Assembly: GCA_033977485.1 (NCBI GenBank)
Contig: CM066983.1
Coordinates: 113,002,605 to 113,066,604, forward strand
DNA length: 64,000 bases
Direction: 5' to 3'
DNA from: Hydrangea macrophylla
Taxonomy: Eukaryota > Streptophyta > Magnoliopsida > Cornales > Hydrangeaceae
A program made the translations under genes and the position numbers. A model generated the notes under the pieces. It searched no databases. It was not told where the DNA came from and saw nothing but the letters and a program-made list of their open reading frames with translations. Shown one piece after another: positions 1-10,719 of this stretch. Each line of letters begins with the position of its first letter. The first letter of the stretch is position 1.

Positions 1-118
1 TCCGGTTCACCGCTTTTAAGAGCATATCACAGATCATCCAGTCTATCTTAAGACTTCTTGGTCCAACTCACCGCTTTTAAGAACCATGGTCCGGTTCACC
101 GCTTTTAAGAGCATATCA
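1..118. repeat. Direct repeats at window start
   Basis: A block beginning CCGGTTCACCGCTTTTAAG is present at 2 and again at 91, about 89 bp apart, with a diverged middle copy near 61 (CAACTCACCGCTTTTAAG). It looks like the edge of a longer repetitive element that continues outside the window. No coding potential is seen. Confidence 0.6.
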
Positions 119-428
119 TGACCAATCGTCCATCCACGCACCATTTCCCGGAACTTACCAAACCTACTTACGTTCCATTCTAACATCGACACATGACAAT
201 TCCCAATGTGGCCTGACTACTCGGATTAAAAGAAACGGATATCGAACTCATATCAGAAACAACACGTCAACCCACGTCTTTATATTCTTTTTACTCATTA
301 TCCATTAATCTTTGGTGTCACATTACTCCTGTCTACCCCATAGTCGCATAATGGAATCCGAATCAGAAATCGAACAACCGAACCTCTTATAAAATAAATA
401 GGCAAAGGAAACCATGTACTGATCATGT

Positions 429-585
429 CAATCGATTGGAACAAAAGTTCAATCGATTGGAACAAAAGTTATGTCAATCGATTGAGAAACATGTCAATCG
501 ATTGGAATGTCAATCGATTGAAAATCCTATTCAATCGATTGGGATGCAACTGATGTCAATCGATTGAGATCATGTCAATCGATTG
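429..585. repeat. Array A of the palindrome CAATCGATTG (8 copies)
   Basis: Exact copies of the self-complementary 10-mer CAATCGATTG start at 429, 450, 475, 495, 511, 532, 557 and 576. Steps are 21, 25, 20, 16, 21, 25 and 19 bp. Most copies are preceded by GT or TT and followed by GG or AG; the spacers are otherwise unrelated. Each copy contains ATCGAT with a central CpG. The host is probably an LTR or leader of a retroelement, but no LTR boundary is visible. Confidence 0.9.
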
Positions 586-720
586 GTACTACGTCTTCTC
601 CAGCAGATTGTAAAAACAACATATATAAACGTGCACAACATGCATTTAACCCATCTAAGCATCATAATAACTTATATAAACTTCATATAAAGGGACCAAG
701 TGAGTTAGGACTCACTTAGG

Positions 721-960
721 GTGCGTTTGGGTGTGTTCCAACTTAAAATCTTCAAGCTCTCTCTCTTTCTCCTCTTCTCTGTCTCTGTCTTCCCTCTCTG
801 TCTCCTCCTTTCTTTTCTTTCTTCTTCTTTCTGCTTCTCCTTTCTTTTCTTTCTGCTTCCAAGGCAGTGTTTGTGTGTAAAGTGTGTATATATGTATAGA
901 TATATAGATATATGTATGTATATATCTCAAGAGTATGTATCTCTCTCTTCCAAGGCTGTC
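721..960. repeat. Pyrimidine-rich low-complexity block
   Basis: A CT/TTC-rich stretch (about 749-860) is followed by a TATG/TATA-rich stretch (880-950), lying between the two palindrome arrays. Long ORFs on both strands here are low-complexity artefacts. Confidence 0.6.
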
Positions 961-1060
961 AAAATGACCCAAGGCCACAAATGAACAAGTATATATAGGG
1001 GTATGGGAGTGCCACACGTTTAAAGCTGAAGGAAAGAAGAAAACATTTCTCAGGTTATGT

Positions 1061-1271
1061 CAATCGATTGAGACACAAGTCAATCGATTGGCAACAGATA
1101 TTTGTAGTCAATCGATTGGAAACAATGTCAATCGATTGGGATGAATGGCAATCGATTGGGATGTTTGACACGTCATCACTTTTAGTCGGTTGAATGTAAA
1201 TCGATTGGGATAACTTATCAATCGATTGGTATCAAAAAGTGTCAATCTATTGGGAATATGTCAATCGATTG
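1061..1271. repeat. Array B of the palindrome CAATCGATTG (7 exact, 2 variant copies)
   Basis: Exact copies start at 1061, 1081, 1109, 1129, 1149, 1219 and 1262. One-base variants start at 1198 (AAATCGATTG) and 1243 (CAATCTATTG). Steps of 19-21 bp dominate (20, 20, 20, 21, 19), with wider gaps of 28 and 49. Same motif as array A, which lies 475 bp upstream. Confidence 0.9.
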
Positions 1272-1420
1272 GTATCAAAATTTACCACAAGGAAGAGAAA
1301 GTTTATACGAGTATAGAAATGAAATACCGGGTCTTATTAATATACCAAAATACAGGGTATTACATACAAGGTCCCACTTTACTAATCAATCTTAGGTATT
1401 GTTTATTCTAAATTAAGACA

Positions 1421-3600
1421 TATTTGACTTATGCAAAATTACAAATGTTTTTTCTCAGTATTAATTTATTTATCTTTATTGTATATTTTAACTCAAGCCA
1501 AAATGTAGGCATATAGGAGTTGTGTGGCTTAAAATGGAAAACTTAGAACGGAAAGTTAACCTTTAAAAACTAAATACAAAGTTAAACACTATAATACACA
1601 ATAAAGTAAAGAAAGAAGGAAGGAGACACTTGCAAACTGAGTTTTCAAGTGATTCGGCAATCTGCACATCGTGGTCTACGTCCACCCCTCAAGACCACCT
1701 CTTGAGAATTCTTTTACCAACCTATTTACGGGTGTAGATCAAATCATTTTGATACACTTCACGGGTGTGCACCAAACTGTTACAAGAGTATTCAATCTCT
1801 TTCAAAGAAGAACACCTCTTCTGTGTATGCAAGGGTTACTAACCCTCAGTCTTTACAAATAAATGATGAGGGTACAAAGATAACTCTCTTGAAGAGTAGA
1901 TAATACAAATGAAAGCTCACTATAATTTTCTCTCTTAAGAATTACAATTGAAATCTAAAGCAAATTGATTTTTCACTCAAATTAGGGCTCAAATATGAAT
2001 GATGATTAAACAAGATGTTTGAATGATTTTCCTTAATTACTCAACACTTAAAATCACTCCTATATGTAGTTTTAAACATATATGACCGTTGGGAGTGGTT
2101 TAGGGGTGCAAAAGTAATTTTTGGAGAGTTTAGAAAACTAGCCGTTATACTGTTCTGCGCAATCCAGTCGACTCTATAAGTGATTTAGTCGACTGGATAA
2201 GCATAATAGTAGCTACCTATCCAAAACACAAAACAGTCGATTGCTTTGCAATCTAGTCAAATGGAAATGTAAATCCAGTCGACTGCATAGACTGTTTTGG
2301 CAGACTAGCACCTCTTTACTAAATGACCATAACTCCATCTACAAAACTCGGATTTGCGATTCGTTTCAAGATTCAGAAACTAGATTCAAATGCCTTTCCA
2401 ACCATATAAAACTCAACATCTAGTTCCTTACTAATTAAACCAAGTTTGTCTTTAAAGATACCCTTTTGCAAATAGTTGTTCATTTTAACTTAGCCACTTG
2501 AAAACTTTTGTGAAATGAATTTAAGTGAGTGGTTTAAGTATGTTTAGGTCCTTGAAAGTATTTTAAAGTGTGAGAACAAGGATTCTAAAGTTCAACTAAT
2601 GTTATTTGAGCCCCTATGAGTGATTGATCAAAATGCTTTACAAGTAAATCTTAGTCTTCAACCAATGATAAAAAATCTTCAAGTCTTCAAGCTTGATCCT
2701 TGTTGACCTCCATCTTTCTTGGGCTTCACCATATGCTATCTCAATCAATCAAACAAAGTCAAATCATTTAAGTGCGTAATTCAAGATATTAGCACGATGA
2801 GAATGACTTGATAATAGTTTAGAATAAAACAATTAAGAACCTACTATTATCAATAGATTTGTCATCATCAAAACAAACATAAATAATAATTTAAAGAAAT
2901 TCAAGGCTAACATGAGTGTTTGGTTGTAAATTTAAACTATGAATTTTACCACAGAGAATAGAATGTATTTAACCCAAAATTGTACTAACTAACAAAACCA
3001 CTATATAAACCGCCCCACTTATTTATCCAAAAGCTACCGTTCTCTCTCTCTCTCTCCTAAGCGCAACTCCATGCAAAACCACATGTAGCACTGTAAAATT
3101 TCTTAATTTTTTTTTTCGGACGGAGAGAAGTTTCCTAATTTAATTACCACAACATAACCCTTAAAACCTTTTTGGTAGTTAAGATAAGAGGTGGATAACT
3201 TTTATCCTATCCGACGTTTGGTAGCGTCATTGGACAACATAAAATAGTCGTGGACTAGGTTTTTATCCTGTGGAGAATGGGATAACTCTAATCCATTTAA
3301 GGGGCAGGGTTATTAGATGTTATTAGAAGTTTGGAATAACTTTTTGAGACAAATTTAAATTTTTTGAACAAATTACTAAGACACACCCGGTGATAACTTT
3401 TTGAGACAAAAAACATGATCCTGATCTCTCCCCTCAGTTTTATCTAACCTGTCAAACGAGGTCTAATAGACAAAGTGGCTTAATTAAATTTTTATGAGGA
3501 TTTAATTTAAATTTTTATGAGGACTTAATTTAAATAAAACTTTCATTTATAGCTTATATAAAGATTTTCAAAACTTACGGGGGGCTTGAGCCCCACTTGC
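1421..3600. other. Intergenic retroelement-like debris
   Basis: AT-rich sequence with no supportable gene. Around 1640-2450 it looks like LTR or leader sequence and holds the GC-form palindromes. Around 3160-3470 is a stretch with MITE-like phrases (TTTGGTAG and similar) but no clean terminal repeat that I could pair. Confidence 0.4.
2165..2285. repeat. Degenerate CAGTCGACTG palindrome cluster
   Basis: One exact CAGTCGACTG starts at 2276. One- to three-base variants start at 2165 (CAGTCGACTC), 2186 (TAGTCGACTG), 2234 (CAGTCGATTG) and 2254 (TAGTCAAATG). Steps are 21, 48, 20 and 22 bp. The copy at 2234 is a hybrid: its left half is the CAGTCG form and its right half the GATTG form. Confidence 0.75.
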
Positions 3601-3628
3601 CCTAGATCCGCCCCCTGAAATAAATGTG

Positions 3629-3635
3629 TATATAG
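3629..3635 (+). promoter_or_regulatory. Candidate TATA box of OST4
   Basis: TATATAG lies about 30 bp before the purine-rich start of the inferred untranslated first exon (about 3660). Position and composition fit a plant TATA box; there is no transcript evidence. Confidence 0.35.
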
Positions 3636-3659
3636 ATCTAGCAGCTTACATGATTGACT

Positions 3660-3742
3660 GTGTAAAACAGGAAAGAGCTCGGTGACCGATCGACGGCAAA
3701 AGGACTCCCGATCACAAAACAACCCCTACAACGAGGGCAAAG
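3660..3742 (+). other. OST4 5' UTR exon (inferred)
   Basis: The stretch ends AAAG and is followed by the donor GTAAGATG at 3743. The matching acceptor TCATTACAG ends at 4911, one base before the OST4 start codon. The intron would be 3743-4911 (1,169 bp), with T-rich sequence before the acceptor. The first base of the exon is a guess from the TATA position. Confidence 0.55.
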
Positions 3743-4911
3743 GTAAGATGTACGTTCACACTTGTTGCTTTTCTGACTCAACGGACTAGACAGTTTCATC
3801 TTTTGTTTTGAACCATTCTTCTCATCAATTCTATGGTTTTACTATTTAGGTTGTTTTCCTCAGTCAAATTTAGCAACCTAAGAATAAGGTTTTTTTTTTT
3901 TTGTCAATGCTGGAATCCTTGTTTGTCAAATAATACTTATATTTTTGGAACAGAGTCATTCTACTTGACATTTTGTGACATTGGATTATTCTTCATTCAC
4001 CTTTTATTTATTTATTTATAATTCTTAGAAATTTTAGTGGATCTGAGTGGAAAATTTAAGTGCTCTTGGGAATTTCTGGTGTTTGTTTACACTTAGCTTG
4101 TTATGTCCCTCGTGTTTTTATCATTTCCAGATGCAAGTCACATAACATGATTGTGTGATACCCTAATGATCATTACTTACATGTAAAACATTCAGTTGAC
4201 CCTCCACCTGCCTTGACGTTTGATTACCTACTTGAGAAGTCTGTTGTACCCTGTAATGGACTGTTTAGGTGTAAACAGCATATCCGTACTTGTGTAAAAT
4301 TCTCATTTAGGTTTTGTCATTGTTGGTCACTCATCTGCTGGTGAAAGATCATAAGAAGATATAATCCTTATTCATTGATACGTTCTACATTAGTTTATTT
4401 GTGTCTTGAGTCTGGCGATTCTGGCCGGACTTCTTTTGTGATGCCCTAATGATATATGTATTCTCATCGTCGCTTTCTGAGGACATACAAGGAAGTATTG
4501 TTATGATACTTGAAGCAAACAGATCACATGACACACACAAGTTCAGAAATACCTGCTCATTTTGGTGTGGAATTATTTAGATGCTGCTATTTGTTGAGTG
4601 AATTGTCTTAATGAATCTCTATATTAATTGCAACCTAATTTTATTTTTATGGCGGACAGAATTGATTCATATTTCTGCCTATGATGTAAATCTGGTATTG
4701 CAACCAGTAATGTGGCTCATATTGTTACTTCACCTCCCCATCAATCTCATCAACTCACAGCGAAGTTTTTGCTGTGACCTATTCGGTGCATTATTTTCAT
4801 GAGACTGTTTAATACATTAATTCATAGTGTGATGCTCCTCCAAGTCATGGTTCTAATATGGTGTGTGTGTGTGTTTTTTTTTTCTTTCTATTTTAACTTG
4901 TGTCATTACAG

Positions 4912-5025
4912 ATGATTGATGATCAGGACCTGGGCTTCTTTGCCAACTTTCTTGGCATCTTTATTTTCCTGCTAGTTGTTGCTTATCACTACGTGATGGC
5001 TGATCCCAAGTATGAAGGCAACTGA
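4912..5025 (+). CDS. OST4: Oligosaccharyltransferase subunit OST4
   Basis: A 37-residue protein, [20 protein letters not shown] at its start and ending MADPKYEGN. This is the standard sequence and length of plant OST4, the smallest subunit of the oligosaccharyltransferase complex in the ER membrane. OST4 is a single-pass membrane peptide that helps hold the catalytic STT3 subunit to its partners during N-glycosylation. Residues 8-28 form the membrane helix; the acidic N-terminus and DPK tail are typical. The ATG follows a splice acceptor directly, so the coding region is one exon and the 5' UTR is split by a long intron. It is too short for ORF finders. It is convergent with the FUSC gene, from which a copia insertion now separates it. 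It looks intact. Confidence 0.95.
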   Translation: MIDDQDLGFFANFLGIFIFLLVVAYHYVMADPKYEGN

Positions 5026-5379
5026 GAATTTCTTTTTAGTAGTGTGACTGCAATAGTGATGTTATGTCAATTTTGTATTGTCAACAGAGCTGTTTGATGT
5101 GGTTGAAATCTCTATTTCCACCTATGAAATATATCTGACAGCATCTATTTCATAGATTATATTAAAGATTCATTTACCAAGTTGTTTTTCAATTTGTCTT
5201 TTAAGTATTTATTTGTTGTATCATTAAGAAGGGCATCAATCTCCACCAATGTGGTAGTGACTGTGCACTTGATCCAGATTAGGTGGTGATTGTAATGGAG
5301 CTCACAATGTGGGCTACTATGTTGTTTGTGGCTCTTTAGTCAGGGAAGTAGTTCTAATTTTGGCGTTGGCAACTTACCT
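5026..5379 (+). other. OST4 3' UTR and spacer
   Basis: T/A-rich sequence after the stop codon, with several AATATA/TATTAAA-type stretches (about 5125-5165) that could serve for polyadenylation. No other gene is seen. Confidence 0.4.
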
Positions 5380-5387
5380 GCTTCCTA

Positions 5388-5956
5388 TGAAGCACGGACA
5401 CGACACCGGTACGTCAGACACGATAAATCCTAAAAAATGATAACACGACACTGCGGGGATACGTAAAATTTTTATAAAAAAATTTAGTTTAATTTTAATT
5501 TCATTGCTTATTTTTTTCAGAAATGTTATTCAAATATTATCTACAGGATGTTCACTTCATGTTTTTCAACCGTTTTTGTTTAGTATTAACAAAATGAAAG
5601 AGAGGGAGACGGTCAAGGGAGAGAGAGAGATGAGATCGGACAAAAGGGTCTTGAGAGACTAATGTCAGGAGAACGTGAGGAGATAAGTGATGTAATGCTT
5701 GACAAAATCATTTCCGTTTAGGTTTTGAACATGTTAAAAAACTAACAAAATGCTGCTTTTTGGTGAAAAAAGAGTTTCCTTTCATGTCCCTTGGAGTGTC
5801 ACACTGTGTGTCGGTGATGTGTTCGCCTCTAAAAATTACATAACAGAAACAAAACACGTATTTGCCGCGTTCGATACGGGTCGGAGGTGTGTCGGGCTAG
5901 TGTCGGTGACCAGTATGTGTCGGACACGGGTACGGAGCCCTTTCCGAAGTGTCAAT
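5388..5956. mobile_element. Putative hAT-like MITE rich in CGGACAC motifs
   Basis: GCTTCCTA occurs at 5380-5387 and again at 5957-5964 and 5992-5999, so an 8-bp target duplication is plausible. The ends carry related CpG-rich motifs in opposite orientation (GCACGGACACGACACCGG at left; GTGTCGGACACGGGTACGG at right). A 35-bp unit containing CCCTTTCCGAAGTGTC is tandemly duplicated at the right end (5930-5999). Exact termini are uncertain. Confidence 0.45.
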
Positions 5957-6369
5957 GCTTCCTAGCCTGGAGCCCTTTCCGAAGTGTCGGTGCTTCCTAG
6001 TCGGCTTCTCTTTATTGGGGTATTGTGAAGTTATATATCTCCTAGGATTCAAATAATTTTTTCTTATCTTAATTCAACAAACAAAATATTTTGAACTTTC
6101 ACTGGGCACTCATGTATATTCATATTCTGCATTCTCTCGTAACTCTAAATTGACATCTGATTGCGTGATTGTATTGCCCTTTCTTTTGACTTGTAATTTT
6201 TCTTCTATATGGACTGATGTCCATCATGTGTTACTGTTGTTTTCTTGAACGCTGCCTTCGTTGCTATAGATTTTGATAGGTGACATTAATTGGTACGCAT
6301 CTCATGATTCTATGGCCAGTACTATCACTCTTACATTGGTCACCATATCAACACGACTAAGCTCTTTAT

Positions 6370-6374
6370 GTAAC
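6370..6374. repeat. Target-site duplication of copia element 1 (left copy)
   Basis: GTAAC here immediately precedes TGTTAAC (6375), the real start of the left LTR. The same GTAAC follows the right LTR at 12284-12288. Confidence 0.85.
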
Positions 6375-6381
6375 TGTTAAC

Positions 6382-6807
6382 CTCTGTTGTCAAAATCGTA
6401 CGATTCGCGATACGAATCTTACGATTCGATACGATTCATCATGAAAACGATACGTATCGATGCACGAATCGAACATGTAAAAGAATCTAAGGTGAATCTT
6501 ACGATTCGATTCGCGATTCTTACGATTCACTTGACTGCTAGGCACAAAACTTAATTGTTCCAATTTTTTTGTTTTTCAAGTTTTTCTTAAAAAATTGATT
6601 ACCAACCCTCTTTTAAACCACTTAGGATATATTTATACAAGCCTAGAACAAAAAGGATATGTTTATACTAGCCTAGAAAAGAAAATAATATGTTTATATG
6701 GTTTTTTTTATTTGTTACTGAATCTTACGATTCACGATTCGCGAATCCCGATTCGATTCACATGTATCATTTCGATTCACGATACGAATCCCGATTTGAC
6801 AACTATG
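6382..6807. mobile_element. hAT-like MITE inside the 3' LTR of copia 1
   Basis: A 426-bp insertion flanked by 8-bp direct repeats CTGTTAAC (6374-6381 and 6808-6815). The ends are inverted: the left reads CTCTGTTGTCAAAATCG, and the right, complemented, reads CATAGTTGTCAAATCG. The interior repeats CGATTCG/ACGATTC motifs near both ends and is AT-rich in the middle. An 8-bp duplication with this type of end suggests the hAT superfamily. No transposase is present. It must be younger than the copia insertion. Confidence 0.82.
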
Positions 6808-6808
6808 C

Positions 6809-6959
6809 TGTTAACAATAGTATTTTGGTAAAGCTTAGGGTTAATCACAATAGATTAGCCCTTTTATATTATTCAGAGAGTATAAAACATCAAATTACAA
6901 TAGTGTCCTTGACACTAATATAAAACATAAAATAACACATAAAAGTCTAATATCTAACA
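6809..6959 (-). repeat. Copia 1 3' LTR (main body)
   Basis: A 151-bp copy matching 12133-12283 except for one visible base (AGTATTTTGG here, AGTAATTTGG there). Its first seven bases also occur at 6375-6381 because a MITE split this LTR and duplicated its target. Confidence 0.92.
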
Positions 6960-6974
6960 CTCCCCCTCAATCTG
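6960..6974 (-). promoter_or_regulatory. Copia 1 polypurine tract
   Basis: On the minus strand this reads CAGATTGAGGGGGAG, directly before the TGTTAG start of the 3' LTR. It is the expected plus-strand primer of the retrotransposon. Confidence 0.85.
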
Positions 6975-8423
6975 CTACAAAGATATCTCTCAATCCCAGC
7001 TTGCCTAATACATCATGAAACTGTCTAGTACCAACTCCCTTAGTAAGAATATCTGCCAGTTGATCACAGCTTTTCACAAACGGAGTACATATAGTTTCGT
7101 TATTCAGATTCTCTTTGATGAAATGCCTGTCAATCTCAACGTGCTTAGTCCTGTCATGTTGCTCCGGATTGTGTGCAATACTAATAGCGGCCTTACTATC
7201 AGAGTACAACTTCATTGAATCACCAATCTCTAGTTTCAAGTCTCTCAATAACAACTTAACCCATAGGAGCTCACATACACCTTGAGCCATGGCTCTAAAT
7301 TCAGCTCCAGCACTCGATCTAGCTACTACATTTTGTTTCTTACTCCTCCAACTAACAAGGTTGCCTCCCACAAAAGTACAGTATCCTGAAGTAGACCGGC
7401 TGTCCGTCACAGAACCTGCCCAATCGGCATCAGTGTATGTCTCAACTCTGAGATGATCGTGTTTCCCGAAGTATAATCCTTTACCAGGAGCATACTTAAG
7501 ATACCTCAAGATCCTGGAAACTGCATCCATATGTGATTCCCGAGCTGCATGCATGAACTGAATTTTACACTTACAGCAAAGGCAATATCAGGACGTGTAT
7601 GGGAGAGATAAATGAGCTTCCCAACAAGTCTTTGATATCTCCCCTTGTCAACCATTGCTCCACTACTGTCATCACTTAGTTTTTGGTTGAACTCAATAGG
7701 GGTATCACATACTCTACTTCCAAGCATTCTAGACTCACTTCGGAGATCAAGAACATACTTCCTTTGAGAGATGAAGATCCCATGTTTCGACCTCGCAACT
7801 TCAATTCCTAGAAAGTATTTCAGTTCTCCTAGATCTTTAATTTCAAATTCCCTTGCCATATATCCCTTGAGACTCTGTATTTCCTCTAGGTCATCACCTG
7901 TGAGGACAATATCATCCACGTACATAATGAGAGCTGTAATCTTAATTTGCAAGGAGTGTTTGATGAATAAGGTGTGGTCAGCCTATCTTTGTCTAAAGCC
8001 ATATCTGCACATAGCCTGTGTGAATCTCACAAACCATGCCCTTGGAGACTGCTTAAGGCCATACAAGACTTTCTTTAACCAGCACACCTTTCCTTCAATT
8101 TTGTGGTTCTCAAATCCAGGAGGAATGTCCATATACACGTCTTCTTCCAAGTCACCATGTAAAAAGGCATTTTTAACGTCAAACTGGTGAAGTGGCCATT
8201 CCCGGTTAGCTGCTAGAGAGAGAAGGATCCTGACAGAATTCATCTTAGCCACAAGTGCAAATGTTGCCTTATAGTCCACCCCATAAGTCTGGGTGAATCC
8301 TTTGGCCACGAGGCGAGCTTTAAACCTCTCAACAGAACCATCTGCTCTATGCTTCACTGTATACACCCACGTGCAGAATGGAGAACAAGGATTCATAGAG
8401 CCGACCCCAATTGATTGGGACAC
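6967..8423 (-). pseudogene. Copia 1 reverse transcriptase and RNase H (broken)
   Basis: Three minus-strand pieces in different frames: 8423-7983 (RT start, with AFLHGDLEEDVYMDIPPGFE and LYGLKQSPRAWF), 7952-7506 (LIMYVDDIVLTGDD, the catalytic YVDD loop) and 7554-6967 (RNase H with TDADWAG, then SAGAEFRAMAQG and KHVEIDRHFIKE). The order is right, but frameshifts near 7980 and 7530 prevent one polyprotein. The catalytic motifs themselves are preserved, which fits the near-identical LTRs. Confidence 0.9.
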
Positions 8424-9150
8424 AAGGCTTGGTTTGGTTTGGTTTAGGTAACTTAGTCAACTCCCAAGTGCCATTCTTGTGGAGAGCATTCATCTCCTCA
8501 ACCATGGCATGTTTCCACTTGGGATCATTGAGAGCATCCTGAACATGGTTAGGTACAGCAATGGACGCAATACTTGAAAGAAAGGCACAGTAAGTAGGAG
8601 ATAAATGAGAGTAGGACACAAAATTTGAAATAGGGTGCTGAGTACAAGATCTAACACCCTTGCGAACAACAATAGGAACATCAAGATCACTAGACTCGAC
8701 AGTTAAGGAGTTATTTAAATTACCTGAATCACAATCAAGGTAGGTTGGAGCCTCACCAGTTGGAGTAGATGGCAGTGGAGGAAAAAGAGTATTGGTCTCA
8801 ATCTCTTTGTTTCTTCTCTTACTCCATGTACCCTTGGAATACACCAACAATTCTTTTTTCTTTGGTAACATATCTCCTTGTTTAGGAGTACTTGGTTCTA
8901 CTTCCATCACCTCCTCTACCTCTACATTTTCAGTTTCCTTCTCTTTGTTAGATGGCACACCATTGGGGATAACAGGAATTTCCGGTAAAGTACTAAGGAT
9001 CTCTTCACTCTGATTCTCCCCCTGAAGAGATGTCTTGGAATTCCCAAAAAAAGGAACAGACTCATGAAATGTGACATCCATAGACACATACCACTTCCTA
9101 GACTCTGGATGATAACACTTGTAGCCTTTTTGGGTAGGAGAGTATCCCAC
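8347..9150 (-). pseudogene. Copia 1 integrase C-terminus, linker and RT N-terminus
   Basis: Reads GYSPTQKGYKCYHPESRKWY, typical of the end of copia integrase, then a Ser/Pro/Glu-rich linker, then the NDPKWKHAMVEEMNALHKNGTWEL block that opens copia reverse transcriptase. The frame then runs off into a shifted tail near 8420. Confidence 0.85.
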
Positions 9151-9176
9151 GAAGACACACTTAAGAGCACGAGGGT

Positions 9177-9948
9177 CTAACTTCCCATGAGTAGGACAGT
9201 GATTGTGGACAAAGCGTACACACCCAAAGACCTGAGGAGGAATAGAACAAATATAGAAGAAGATTCAGATAGGAGGTCAAGGGGTGCCCTTTTTTGGAGA
9301 ACCTGAGTGGGCAGTCTATTAATGAGGTACGCAGCCGTAAGGATCGCATCACCCCAATATGATTTGGGAGCATTAGCCGTGAAAAGCATAGAACGAGCAA
9401 CATTAAGTAAATGACGATTCTTGCGTTCTGCTACCCCGTTTTGTTGCGGGGTGTCAGTGCAAGACGTCTGATGAATAATCCCTTTGGAAGAAAAAAAATT
9501 TCCTAGACCCGAATCTATGTATTCTCCCCCTTGATCAGAACGAAGTATTTGAATCCCCTTTCCAAATTGTGTCAACATAAACTTCATTTTTGTTTTTCAT
9601 CAGGTAAATCCATATGGTACGTGAATAATCATCAACAAAGCTAACAAACCAATGATAACCCTTTAAAGGCAGAATACGAGAAGGACCACATACATCATAA
9701 TGAACCAAAGTAAAAGGAGCTAAACTTTTATTAACACTCGGTGCAAAAGATGCCCGGTGATGTTTCCCAAATTCACATGACTCACACAAATATTCCGAAA
9801 CATTTTTATTAACAAGTAAAGAAGGAAATAAATGCTTAAGTAAATAAAAGGAGGGGTGGCCTAATCTCTTATGCCAAAGCCAAATGTCTGCAGACTTATT
9901 TTCAGAAACGATAGTGTGATGCGCTCCTTTGGTTCCTACATCCAACAA
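9177..9948 (-). pseudogene. Copia 1 GAG-pre-integrase and integrase core (broken)
   Basis: The upstream piece (9948-9535) has WLWHKRLGHPS, the CESCEFGKHHR zinc-binding pair, and then the catalytic core start (HYDVCGPS, FVDDYSRTIW). The downstream piece (9587-9177) has ILRSDQGGEY and PQQNGVAERKNRHLL with the third acidic residue. A frameshift near 9560 joins the two. Divergent tail after 9290. Confidence 0.88.
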
Positions 9949-10719
9949 GTAAAGACCATGCTCCTCTCTACCACTCCCAATCGTCCTCCGAGTGATAAGG
10001 TCCTGAAAAACACAAGAAGAAGGAAAAAATGTAACACTACAATTAAGATCACGAGTGATGTGGCTAATAGATAAAAGGTTAGAAGTGAAACTCGGAACAT
10101 GTAAAACAAAAGGTAGAGGGAGGATGGAGTTGCATGAATGACACCCTTTCCTGAACCAAAAGAAAAAGTGCCATATGCTTTACGAATTTTATCTTGACTT
10201 GAAGAAGGAGTATACACAGAAAACAAATAGACGAATGATCCGAAGCACCAGAATCAATAATCCAAAGGAGTGATGAGTGAGAGAAACATGCTGTGGCAGA
10301 GTGTACAAAGTTACCTGTCTAGGCAAATGAAGTGGAAGCACCTGTGGTAGTAGACGGAGAGCGGCGAGTCATCAGGCTACGAAGAGCATCTAAATCCCGC
10401 AAAGCATCCTCATACTTCGTGGTAGATAAAGGGGCTGATGGAGATATCCCAGGTTGAGCTGTGGACCCGGAGTCTGTAACATCAACGACCTCGTATGGTG
10501 AAGCACGAGATTGCCCCCCATGACCACTACGTCCTCCACGACCACCAGAGCGACCTCAACGTGTCCTAGGTGGACGACCATGAAGACTCCAACAAGTAGC
10601 CCTAACATGTCCACGACGATTGCAATAATCACACCATTTCGGCGACTTCTTGGCAGAATCAGACCCAAGTGGACCACGAGGCTGTAGAGGGTCCTCTGGA
10701 GGAGAGGGAGCAGAAACAA
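9949..10719 (-). pseudogene. Copia 1 gag tail, zinc knuckle and protease region (broken)
   Basis: Position between gag and integrase predicts the gag C-terminus, the CCHC zinc knuckle and the aspartic protease. Only fragments can be translated, in shifting frames, and I do not see an intact DSGA protease motif. A Gly/Arg-rich stretch encoded around 10500-10570 fits the tail of gag. Confidence 0.6.

Noticed and set aside
712..1017. 101-residue minus-strand ORF
   Set aside because: Low-complexity Lys/Glu/Arg translation of a pyrimidine-rich tract.
429..1271. CRISPR-like array
   Set aside because: The repeats are 10-bp palindromes with 6-18 bp spacers in plant DNA; there are no cas genes and no fitting unit length.
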